From: DASVWH01 sp036389715
GTDB lineage: Bacteria; Acidobacteriota; Blastocatellia; Pyrinomonadales; Pyrinomonadaceae
Direction: 5' to 3'
NCBI GenBank assembly: GCA_036389715.1
Contig: DASVWH010000051.1
Coordinates: 1-64,000, forward strand
DNA: 64,000 nt
Below, one piece after another: positions 34,722 through 42,089 of the stretch. The first letter of the stretch is position 1; each line of letters opens with the position of its first letter. Under the pieces are notes generated by a model. The model had not been told where the DNA came from and ran no database searches. It saw nothing but the letters and a program-made list of their open reading frames with translations. A program made the position numbers and the translations under genes.

Positions 34722-35816
34722 ATGCGAAGAGAGCTGCTCGAAGAGTGCAGAGAGGCCGCCCGGCGCGGCCTTGAGTTCCTGTATCGGACGGCGTGCGACC
34801 GGGCGCATTTCGAGCTTTACGGGTATGACCTGCTCTTCTGCTTTAACTGTATCGCCGCCAATTCGAGTGACCCTGAGCTGCGCCGGGCGGCTCGCCGGAT
34901 GGGACTCGAACGGGCGCGGCGCTGGCGGCGTGAGCACTCGGTCGTGCCGCGCGACGGCGGGCCCCAGACGATAGCCGAGCTGGTCTTCGGCAGCGACGCG
35001 GCCGACCGCCTGGGCCTTCGTGCGCCCCTGCTCAAGTCTAAAATCAGGCGGGCGACCGAGCGCTTTACGGCGCGGGACTATCTCTGGTTCGACCCCTTGA
35101 GCGAGCCCCTGCCGGACGACGCGCCGGAGGACTGCGCCTGCGGCGCTGATAATCCGCGCGGCCGCAAAAGTTGTCGTCAGTGCCGGAAGACACTGATGAT
35201 GCTGAGCCGCCAGGGAGTCTGGATTGATGCGCTCATCAGGAGTTACCTGGGCGAGCGCTACGGGGTGCGCCTCGGCGCAAGCTTCGCCGACGTGCTCAGG
35301 TGCAGGCCCACGCTGTTGCCTTACGGCGACGCCGAGCGCGGAGCTAATCCTGAGTTCTACTGGACCTTCTACGCCGTCACGCACGTCGTTTACACTCTGA
35401 ATCACTACGGCCTCTACAGGCTCTCGCCGCGCTGGCTGCCCGAAGAGTTTGCCTTCCTGAAGAGGAATCTGGACGCGGCCATCTTGCTCGAAGACCCGGA
35501 GATGATGGGCGAGTTTCTGGACTCCCTGAAGGCGTTCGGCCTGGGCGACGAACACCCGCTGATTCGCAGGGGCACGAAGTACCTGCTCTCGCGGCAGAAC
35601 GCGGACGGCAGTTGGGGCGATGCGGAGACAGAAGATATTTACCAGCGTTATCACCCGACGTTTACGGCCATCAACGGCCTGCGCGAACATGACTGGCGCG
35701 GCCAGAGGTTGAGCTTTCCGAAACTGAAGCCGCTGCTGGCACAGTGGGCGAGTGAAAGGGCGCGGCCCGCTCCGCGGCAGACGAAGAGCCGCGAGGGCCT
35801 CGTTCCGAGAAACTGA
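34722..35816 (+). CDS. Terpene-cyclase/prenyltransferase-toroid-like protein with a zinc-ribbon insert
   Basis: A 364-aa protein. The C-terminal QNADGSWG followed by HPTFTAINGL resembles the QW-type repeat and helix of squalene-cyclase and prenyltransferase α-toroids. Other helical segments (YTLNHYGLYRLSPRWLPEEF, ATHVVYTL-like) fit an all-α barrel. Around 144-160 there are four Cys (CACGADNPRGRKSCRQC) that look like a zinc ribbon. The catalytic DxDD of squalene cyclases is not visible, so it may bind or process a peptide or lipid without cyclising terpenes. GGAAG lies 7 nt before the ATG. The methyltransferase gene follows after 22 nt, suggesting a two-gene unit. Function unknown. Confidence 0.65.
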   Translation: MRRELLEECREAARRGLEFLYRTACDRAHFELYGYDLLFCFNCIAANSSDPELRRAARRMGLERARRWRREHSVVPRDGGPQTIAELVFGSDAADRLGLRAPLLKSKIRRATERFTARDYLWFDPLSEPLPDDAPEDCACGADNPRGRKSCRQCRKTLMMLSRQGVWIDALIRSYLGERYGVRLGASFADVLRCRPTLLPYGDAERGANPEFYWTFYAVTHVVYTLNHYGLYRLSPRWLPEEFAFLKRNLDAAILLEDPEMMGEFLDSLKAFGLGDEHPLIRRGTKYLLSRQNADGSWGDAETEDIYQRYHPTFTAINGLREHDWRGQRLSFPKLKPLLAQWASERARPAPRQTKSREGLVPRN

Positions 35817-35838
35817 AAACAGTGGGAGATCAAACCGT

Positions 35839-36669
35839 ATGACAGACAGCTCCGGCGTAGACTCCGTGCGCGACCACTACGACCGCATCTCCGTCTTCTA
35901 CCGCGCGCTGTGGGGCGATCACATTCATCACGGCTACTGGGAGGGCGACGAATCAACGGCCGTCGCCCAGGTCAAGCTCATCGAGCGGCTGGCCGCAAGG
36001 GCGCGGATTCCGCGGGGCGCTCGCGTGCTCGATGTGGGCTGCGGCGTCGGAGGCTCCTCCCTCTGGCTGGCCCGCAATCTGGATTGCTCTGTTCTGGGCA
36101 TCACTATCAGCCCCGTCCAGGCCGAGATGGCGACGGAGAAAGCCAGGAAGGAAGCGCTCGATGGGCGCGTGCGCTTCGAGGTCATGGACGCCAGCCGCCT
36201 GGAACTGCCCGCCGCGAGCTTCGACGCCGTCTGGGTCATAGAGTGCAGCGAGCATCTCGCGGACAAGGCGCGCTTCGTAGAGACTGCTGCGCGCCTGCTC
36301 AAGCCTGGCGGCGTGCTGGCGCTCTGCGCATGGCTCGCTGCGGAAGAAGCAAAATCTTCGGAGGCGGAAGCTCAACTGGTGCGGCGCGTCTGCGACGGGA
36401 TGCTCTGCCCGTCGCTGGCCAGCCTTGAAGATTATGTCGGGTGGATGCACGAGAGCGGCCTTAATCAAGTCGAAGCGGAGGACATCACGCGCAACGTCGA
36501 GGAGACGTGGAGACTCTGCGCCGCGCTCGCCCGTCGCCCGGAGATTAAGGCGCTGCTCCGCGTCAGCGATGCGGGCACGCGCCGCTTCGTCAAAGCCTTC
36601 GATGCGATTCAGAAGGCTTACGCCACGGGAGCTATGGCCTACGGGATGTTTACGGCGCGGAAGCAATGA
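35839..36669 (+). CDS. SAM-dependent methyltransferase (tocopherol/UbiE-like)
   Basis: A 276-aa class I methyltransferase. It begins with DHYDRISVFYRALWGDHIHH, a helix typical of γ-tocopherol and sarcosine-type methyltransferases. Motif I is VLDVGCGVGGSSLWLAR near 56, followed by GITISPVQAEMA, VRFEVMDASRLELPAASFD and LLKPGGVLALCAWL. The start at 35839 is chosen because GGGAGA lies 9 nt upstream and the family similarity begins there; the frame extends upstream without similarity. It probably acts with the toroid-like protein encoded 22 nt upstream, perhaps on a small lipid or quinone-like molecule; that is inferred. Confidence 0.85.
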   Translation: MTDSSGVDSVRDHYDRISVFYRALWGDHIHHGYWEGDESTAVAQVKLIERLAARARIPRGARVLDVGCGVGGSSLWLARNLDCSVLGITISPVQAEMATEKARKEALDGRVRFEVMDASRLELPAASFDAVWVIECSEHLADKARFVETAARLLKPGGVLALCAWLAAEEAKSSEAEAQLVRRVCDGMLCPSLASLEDYVGWMHESGLNQVEAEDITRNVEETWRLCAALARRPEIKALLRVSDAGTRRFVKAFDAIQKAYATGAMAYGMFTARKQ

Positions 36670-36807
36670 GGGTGTTCAGCTTGCCGCCCGAAAATTGCCT
36701 GAATTTCTTGTCACCTGGAAGTCATTGGGGTGAAAGGGCTTACACTCTCACGGCACGGGTTTCCCGGCCTGACGCCCGGCCGCGAAGAGAGACCGGCGCA
36801 GAGGACA

Positions 36808-37734
36808 TCAGGCGCGTGCGACCGTGCGGCCTGCCTCACGCACGCGCTCTGTCTGCTGCTCGAAGATGAAGCCAAGCGTTTTATAGATCAGCTTGGCGCA
36901 GAGAAAGGCGGACGCTTCAAAGCCTTCGACGTAGGAGTATTCCGTCAGGTCCATCCCGACGACACGCCGCTTCTGCGCCAGCCGCCGGATCAAGCCGAGC
37001 ACTTCATACCAGCCGAGGCCGCCCGGCTCCGGCGTGCCCGTCTGCGCGACGAGCGACGGGTCCAGCCCGTCAATGTCTATCGTCAGGTACACATTCTCGG
37101 TCAGGGCGTCAACCGCCTCGTCCCACCAATCGCTGCGCCCGACGATGTCCTTGGCCCAGAAGATACGCGTCGGCAATTCGGGGAGCGCCCTGGCCTCTTC
37201 CGCCGAGATCGAGCGGATGCCGCACTGCACGGAGGGCAGCCGCAGGTCGCGCGTTACCCTGGCCATGATCGAAGCGTGCGAGTGCGGCGTGCCGTCGTAG
37301 GTGTCTCGCAGGTCCGCGTGCGCGTCTATTTGCAGCACGGAGAGATTGTCGTAACGCTCGGCGTGTGCGCGAATCACGGGCGCGCTGACCGAATGCTCGC
37401 CGCCGATCATCGCTATCAACTTGCCGCTTGCGACCAGCTCACGGGCGCGCTCATAGAGCGACTCCATCATGCGCTCCGGCGGCTCGATGGAAGGCGACTC
37501 GGAGAGCGTGTGAATCCCCAGCCTGTAGACCTCCGCGTCCGTCTCTTCGTCGTATAGCTCCATGTTGCGCGAAGCATCAATGATGGCCGCCGCGCCGCGA
37601 CCCGTGCCCGTCCCGTAAGAGACCGTCCCCTCATACGAGACTGGCCAGACGAGAATCCGCGCCTGCTCGAAACTGGAAAACTCTTCTTCGGCAATCCCGC
37701 CGAAGTTCACCGGAAGATGTGCTGATTCTGACAT
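36808..37734 (-). CDS. speB: Agmatinase
   Basis: A 308-aa ureohydrolase converting agmatine to putrescine and urea. The binuclear manganese ligands are in GGEHSVSAP (His114), QIDAHADLRD (Asp137, His139, Asp141) and TIDIDGLDPSL near 225. The substrate loop YDGTPHSHASIM matches agmatinases rather than arginases. It makes the second step after the arginine decarboxylase encoded at 39702-41636. There is no Shine-Dalgarno before the ATG; TAAACT sits exactly 7 nt upstream, suggesting a leaderless transcript. Formiminoglutamase is a less likely alternative. Confidence 0.92.
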   Translation of the reverse strand: MSESAHLPVNFGGIAEEEFSSFEQARILVWPVSYEGTVSYGTGTGRGAAAIIDASRNMELYDEETDAEVYRLGIHTLSESPSIEPPERMMESLYERARELVASGKLIAMIGGEHSVSAPVIRAHAERYDNLSVLQIDAHADLRDTYDGTPHSHASIMARVTRDLRLPSVQCGIRSISAEEARALPELPTRIFWAKDIVGRSDWWDEAVDALTENVYLTIDIDGLDPSLVAQTGTPEPGGLGWYEVLGLIRRLAQKRRVVGMDLTEYSYVEGFEASAFLCAKLIYKTLGFIFEQQTERVREAGRTVARA

Positions 37735-37741
37735 GAGTGGA

Positions 37742-37747
37742 AGTTTA
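37742..37747 (-). promoter_or_regulatory. Candidate -10 element for agmatinase (leaderless)
   Basis: On the minus strand TAAACT is followed by 7 nt and then the ATG at 37734. No -35 match. It matches the TAnnnT core and the spacing of the other leaderless candidates in this window. Confidence 0.4.
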
Positions 37748-37792
37748 CAGAATTCAGGAATCAGAAGCCAGTAGTCAGTAATAAAAGCCTGA

Positions 37793-37801
37793 TGCTATAA
37801 T
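37793..37801 (+). promoter_or_regulatory. Extended -10 promoter giving a leaderless hicB mRNA
   Basis: TGC plus consensus TATAAT (37796-37801) ends exactly 7 nt before the hicB ATG at 37809. No ribosome-binding site precedes the ATG. Confidence 0.6.
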
Positions 37802-37808
37802 CCGGGCC

Positions 37809-38036
37809 ATGAAGGTGCTCAACTATACGGTTATTATGACTCCTGATGAAACGGGCGGTTATGTTGTCACCTGCCCGGCACTGCCCGGACTGGTCACCGA
37901 AGGAGAAACGCTGGAAGAAGCGCGCGCGATGGCCGCTGATGCTATTCTGGGCTATCTTGAGAGCCTTCAGGAAGACGGAGAGCCGATTCCGACCGATGAA
38001 TCCATCGCTGAAGAAGTGACTGTCGAACTGGCCTGA
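37809..38036 (+). CDS. hicB: HicB-family antitoxin
   Basis: A 75-aa protein with the HicB partial RNase-H-like fold: YTVIMTPDETGGYVVTCPAL then GLVTEGETLEEARAMAADAI and EDGEPIPTDE. HicB neutralises the HicA mRNA interferase. No DNA-binding domain is appended, so autoregulation as in longer HicB proteins is uncertain. The HicA gene is not downstream in the same direction but faces it on the opposite strand with a 34-nt gap. A TATAAT lies 7 nt before the ATG. Confidence 0.88.
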   Translation: MKVLNYTVIMTPDETGGYVVTCPALPGLVTEGETLEEARAMAADAILGYLESLQEDGEPIPTDESIAEEVTVELA

Positions 38037-38070
38037 CTTCTCCGCAAGCTCCTGTTATCACTCTTAACTG

Positions 38071-38292
38071 TCAAATCACATCTTTAAACGCTTCGACCGT
38101 CAGGCCCGCTTGTTTGATAATGGATGCGAGCGTGCCGGGCTTTAAGTCCCCGTTGTGATAAGGAACGGTAACTCTGAGCTTCCCTTTCTTGAGTATGTAA
38201 TGGCTTCCCGTCATGCGATGCACGGAGAAGCCATTTCGCTCAAGCTCTCTGATAACCCTCTTGGGTTTGAGCACCGGCAGCTTTCTATCCAT
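38071..38292 (-). CDS. hicA: HicA-family mRNA interferase toxin
   Basis: A 73-aa dsRBD-like protein. It has the HicA pattern PKRVIRELERNGFSVHRMTG then the catalytic-His segment GSHYILKKG and RVTVPYHNGDLKPGTLASII. The start at 38292 is supported by AGAGG about 8 nt upstream and by homology beginning there; the open frame extends further upstream without similarity. HicA toxins cleave mRNA independently of translation. Its partner HicB is encoded convergently rather than in the usual hicAB operon order. Confidence 0.88.
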   Translation of the reverse strand: MDRKLPVLKPKRVIRELERNGFSVHRMTGSHYILKKGKLRVTVPYHNGDLKPGTLASIIKQAGLTVEAFKDVI

Positions 38293-38528
38293 AGCAAACC
38301 TCTTATCTCTGATTGCCAGCCGAAAACAGAAGAAGCCCGCCACCTTAGAAGCGGGAGCGAATCTCACGGCCTCCGAGAGCGGCGAGCGGGAACAAGGTCT
38401 CAACTCTTATTTAGTTGTCACTGCGCGCGTAAATCTGATTACGCGACGCAGCCTTAATACACTACGGCGTTGAAGGGTTGAAGTGAAATTTTGAGGCGCT
38501 GCCTTCTCTTTTGCCGTGGCCGTCTCTC

Positions 38529-39593
38529 CTATGGAACTTCTATCAACAGGTCGCGGGTGAAGGTGAAGTTCGGGCGCTTGCGGCCCTTCATGTACTTGGC
38601 GGCCGTTTGCGAGAGTGCGGTGACGAGGATGGGGAGCGCGATGGTCGCGTCGCAGTTGACGTAGGCCGTGTGTGCTCCGCGCGAGAGCTTGCCGAAGATG
38701 AGAGATTCATCGCCGACCGTGCCCATCGCGTTCGAGCGCCCGCCCGGATGCGGCGCGTCGGTCGCCACCGTGATCGCGTATTTGTGGCCGCGCGTCGGAA
38801 TCTTGACGATGTTGGTCGAGATTTCAGTCTGTTGAATAAAGCTCTTGCTGGTTCCGCCGCCGAGATTGATTACGCCCGAGACGCGCGCCCGCGCCGCCAC
38901 CTGCGTCATGTCTAAAACATCCTGCACAATATCGAATTGAAAATTATTCTTCTTCTCAAAGCGAGCGGCCGCGATGCCGATGCTGATGGAGCTGTCGGCG
39001 ATTGCGGGGCAGAAGATGGGAACGCGCGCCTTGTAGGCCGAAGTCAGGACGCCGTCTTCGGTCGCAATCTCGGCCAGCTCGCGTCCCAGCAGGTGCAGGA
39101 ATTCGCGCGTCGAGTAGGGCCGCGACTGGTCCAGCTGGTTGGTGAACCCGCCGACCCATTCCTCCGCCTCGCGGTACTCTTCATCGCTCGCCAGGAGGTC
39201 CCACATGCGATTGATTTGCGAGGCTTCCAGCTCGGCGTCGGTCATGCTCGGGTGCGCTTGAAAGTGATGACGACCGAGGGTTTCGTGCAGGTCGTGGAAG
39301 ATGATCGAGCCCGAGAGCACGAGCACGTCGACGAAACGGTTCTTGATGATGTAGGCGAGCAGGCGGCGCATCCCCGCCGGAATCAACGCGCCCGAGGCGG
39401 CGACGTAGATGGTCGTGTTGTCGCCGAGCATGTCGAGCCAGATGCGATGTGCTTCGGCCATCTGTCTGCCGCCAAAGCCTGTGCCCTCCATCTTTTCCAG
39501 CAGCCCGGCCACTGAGCGGTCGCGGTCCACCTGGACGGGGCGCGTCGGCACGGTCAAATATTTCGAGGGTCTGGGTTTTCTTTGAGTCACCAT
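38529..39593 (-). CDS. Deoxyhypusine-synthase-like enzyme
   Basis: A 354-aa member of the deoxyhypusine synthase family. Conserved pieces include GALIPAGMR and SGSIIFHDLHETLG in the NAD-binding part, and GVINLGGGTSKSF, which keeps the lysine (Lys250) that forms the enzyme-substrate imine in the eukaryotic enzyme. Bacteria have no eIF5A to modify; characterised bacterial homologues transfer the spermidine butyl-amine group to putrescine or another amine (homospermidine synthesis). Its position between agmatinase and arginine decarboxylase supports a polyamine role. The ATG at 39593 has GGAAG 7 nt upstream and is preferred to the TTG at 39614. Confidence 0.88.
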   Translation of the reverse strand: MVTQRKPRPSKYLTVPTRPVQVDRDRSVAGLLEKMEGTGFGGRQMAEAHRIWLDMLGDNTTIYVAASGALIPAGMRRLLAYIIKNRFVDVLVLSGSIIFHDLHETLGRHHFQAHPSMTDAELEASQINRMWDLLASDEEYREAEEWVGGFTNQLDQSRPYSTREFLHLLGRELAEIATEDGVLTSAYKARVPIFCPAIADSSISIGIAAARFEKKNNFQFDIVQDVLDMTQVAARARVSGVINLGGGTSKSFIQQTEISTNIVKIPTRGHKYAITVATDAPHPGGRSNAMGTVGDESLIFGKLSRGAHTAYVNCDATIALPILVTALSQTAAKYMKGRKRPNFTFTRDLLIEVP

Positions 39594-39609
39594 AAAGGTT
39601 CTTCCTTTG

Positions 39610-39692
39610 GTCAATCGTCAATCGTGAGCAGAAAAAGATCAGGCCGGTGCTTTATCTCAAGCGCTTTTATCTGTTGACGATTCACTATTCAC
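39610..39692 (-). repeat. Inverted repeat between speA and the deoxyhypusine-synthase-like gene
   Basis: Arms 39610-39637 and 39664-39692 are imperfect reverse complements over about 28 bp. The left arm contains two tandem tcaatcg units, the same heptamer style as the repeats near 25.5 and 27.4 kb. Confidence 0.65.
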
Positions 39693-39701
39693 AGCTCTGT
39701 G

Positions 39702-41636
39702 TTAGTCTTTGACACGCTTGCCGCGAGTGGTCTTCCCGTTAAGGGATAGATAGGTGTAAGCGTCATAGCGCGATTCGTAGAGCTCGACGAGTTCTGCGCC
39801 CTCGGCTTCCGAGATGTCTTCGCGCTTGACGCGCTGTGCGATGAGGCGACGAAATCCATCGTGTAAGAGGCTGCGCTCATAGCGGGCGCGCTCTGCCGCC
39901 TGCCCGATGGAGGTCCCGCGAATAACTTTCTTAATCAGGTAGCCTTCTTCGTCAATGTGGACGTGTGCCTCGTTGGGCGTCCCGAAGAGGTTATGGTTAT
40001 TGCCCATCACTTCCTGGTACGCGCCGACGAGCAGGAACGCCAGGTAATAGGGGTCGCCCGCCGTCAGGGGATGAAGCTCCAGCACCTGCTTGACATCATG
40101 CAGGTCAACGAACTTGTCAACGATGCCGTCCGAATCACACGTGATGTCGCAGAGCGTCGCGTATTCGGTCGGCGCTTTGTTCAGGCCGTGAATCGGCACG
40201 ATGGGGAAAAGCTGATCGAGCGCCCAGTGGTCCGGGACCGAGCGAAAGACGGAAAAGTTCGTCAGGTACTTGGCGCAGAGCAGGCGGCGCAGGTCAGCGA
40301 ACTCTTCCGAGATATACTTGGCCGCCTGCGCGTACTTATCCGCGCGCTCGCAGACATCCCAGAAGAGGACTTCGCCCTTGGCGCGGTCTTCGAGCGAGAT
40401 CAGGCCGAGATTGAACATTGTGAACAGCTCGTCCCTGTGTTCGAGCGCGTCGTGGTAATACTCTCGATAGTTCTTGACGCCGATGGTCTCGCGCAGGTCG
40501 CCCAGCTCGACCACGACCTGCGGGTCGTCTTCGTCAATCTCAATCGGAGTGATGTCTTCGACCACGGTCTCGATCTCGTCCACGACGTTAGTGACGAGAA
40601 TGGCGTGATAGGCCGCGAGAAAACGGCCCGACTCCTGGATGATGGTGGGGTGCGGGACGTTCTCGTCGTCGCAGACCTGCATGATCGTGTAGATGACATC
40701 GTTGGCGAACTCCTGCGCCGTGTAGTTGGCGGAGGAATCGAAGGCCGTCTTCGAGCCGTCGTAGTCCACGGCCATCCCGCCGCCCACGTCGAGCAGCTCA
40801 ATCGGCACTTTCATCTGCCGAATCTTGGCATAGACGCGCGCGGCCTCTTTCATCGCGTTCTTGATGCGCTTGATGTCGGTCAGCTGCGAGCCGATGTGAA
40901 AGTGCAGCAGGCGCAGCATGTCCACGCGGTCGGCTTCATGCAGGCGGCGGATGACTTCGAGTATCTCTGTGGTCGTCAGTCCGAACTTGGCCGCTTCGCC
41001 GCCGGACTTCTCCCAGCGGCCCGAGCCCTTCGAGTAGAGCTTGACGCGGATGCCGATCATCGGCAGGTCGCCTTCGTAATGCTCGGCCGCGCGCAGGATG
41101 TGATCCAGCTCGTTCAATTTTTCGACGACGATGACGACGCGCTTGCCGCTCTTGGCCCCGACGAACGCCAGCTCGATGAACTCCTCGTCCTTGAAGCCGT
41201 TGAGGACCAGCAGGCTCTCCGGGGCCTGGTCGAGCGCCAGCGCCGCGTAGAGTTCCGGCTTGGACCCGGCTTCGAGGCCGAAATCGTAGCGCGAGCCTTC
41301 GCGCAGGTACTCTTCGACGACCGAGCGTTGCTGGTTGACCTTCATCGGGTAGACGCACATGTGCGCGCCCTGGTATTCGTACTCGCGGATGGATTTGCTG
41401 AAGGCGCGCTGGAGTTTGCGCACCTGGCTGGCGACCAGTTGCGGAAAGCGCAGGAGCACGGGGGTGCCGATTCCACGCCGCGCTAAATCGTCTATGATCT
41501 CTTTGAGGTCGGCCGAGCGACTGTCGTTCTCCGCCGGGTGGACGATTAAATTGCCCTTACGATTAACATCAAAGTAACCGGCCCCCCAATTTTCTATGCC
41601 ATAAGTTTCCAGCGTCTGTTCGATAGCCGTGGTCAA
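39702..41636 (-). CDS. speA: Biosynthetic arginine decarboxylase
   Basis: A 644-aa PLP enzyme of the alanine-racemase fold group IV, converting arginine to agmatine. The PLP lysine is Lys99 in CVYPMKVNQQRSVVEEY, a signature of SpeA. LHFHIGSQLTDIKRIKNAMK near 258 and LDVGGGMAVDYDGSKTAFD near 295 follow, and CDSDG near 510 holds the Cys-Asp pair of the active site. The length matches the family (~630-660). The start codon is TTG (41636) with AGGAG 8 nt upstream. Together with speB and the deoxyhypusine-synthase-like gene it forms a polyamine gene set. Confidence 0.95.
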   Translation of the reverse strand: MTTAIEQTLETYGIENWGAGYFDVNRKGNLIVHPAENDSRSADLKEIIDDLARRGIGTPVLLRFPQLVASQVRKLQRAFSKSIREYEYQGAHMCVYPMKVNQQRSVVEEYLREGSRYDFGLEAGSKPELYAALALDQAPESLLVLNGFKDEEFIELAFVGAKSGKRVVIVVEKLNELDHILRAAEHYEGDLPMIGIRVKLYSKGSGRWEKSGGEAAKFGLTTTEILEVIRRLHEADRVDMLRLLHFHIGSQLTDIKRIKNAMKEAARVYAKIRQMKVPIELLDVGGGMAVDYDGSKTAFDSSANYTAQEFANDVIYTIMQVCDDENVPHPTIIQESGRFLAAYHAILVTNVVDEIETVVEDITPIEIDEDDPQVVVELGDLRETIGVKNYREYYHDALEHRDELFTMFNLGLISLEDRAKGEVLFWDVCERADKYAQAAKYISEEFADLRRLLCAKYLTNFSVFRSVPDHWALDQLFPIVPIHGLNKAPTEYATLCDITCDSDGIVDKFVDLHDVKQVLELHPLTAGDPYYLAFLLVGAYQEVMGNNHNLFGTPNEAHVHIDEEGYLIKKVIRGTSIGQAAERARYERSLLHDGFRRLIAQRVKREDISEAEGAELVELYESRYDAYTYLSLNGKTTRGKRVKD

Positions 41637-42089
41637 TTCGCGGTCTCCTGCCTGGTCTCTAATTCCGCCAAAGACGCCCGGGATTTAGCCCCGAAGCGCA
41701 GTCGCCCCTCACATCAAAGCCTCATTGCGGAGATTCGTGGTTGGAACACTAGGCGCGAAATGTAACAGAAAATGCGGGGTCGGACAATAACTATTTTTCC
41801 CGGCGGCCGGGCCTCGAAACGGGGTAAACGTTCGTCCGAGAAAGGTTTAAGCGTTAATCGGGGTGGCCCGAGGGGTTTGCGCCCGGCGCACTTTCCGGCG
41901 CACTTTGTAGAGAAATCCTTGACAGGAAACCCGGCGCGGCTATAATTCAAGCTTTTTTACGCGCCGTCGCTGTATGACGCACGCCATCTCTCGCAAAAAC
42001 CGACCGCTACCCGGAACTCAAACCGCACTGGACGCCTCCGAAAGCGCGGTTCGCACCTCCAACACTCCCTTAAACATTCAGGAGATCAC
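41637..42089. other. Divergent intergenic region speA/glnA
   Basis: A 453-bp spacer containing the glnA promoter (41919-41946) and a ~135-nt glnA leader. The leader ends with AGGAG at 42079-42083 before the ATG. Two direct copies of ggcgcacttt occur at 41886-41906. A minus-strand promoter for speA could not be identified with confidence. Confidence 0.5.
41919..41946 (+). promoter_or_regulatory. Consensus sigma70 promoter of glnA
   Basis: TTGACA at 41919-41924 and TATAAT at 41941-41946, both perfect, separated by 16 bp. Predicted transcription start near 41953. It is the strongest promoter in the window. Confidence 0.85.

Noticed and set aside
34533..35690. Minus-strand open frame of 385 codons
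   Set aside because: Shadow of the toroid-like gene and overlaps the ABC ATPase end; no recognisable motif or upstream signals.
36730..37557. Plus-strand open frame opposite agmatinase
   Set aside because: Antisense shadow; agmatinase metal ligands are all on the minus strand.
39957..41486. Plus-strand open frame of 509 codons opposite arginine decarboxylase
   Set aside because: It is an antisense shadow of speA, whose motifs and length are all intact.
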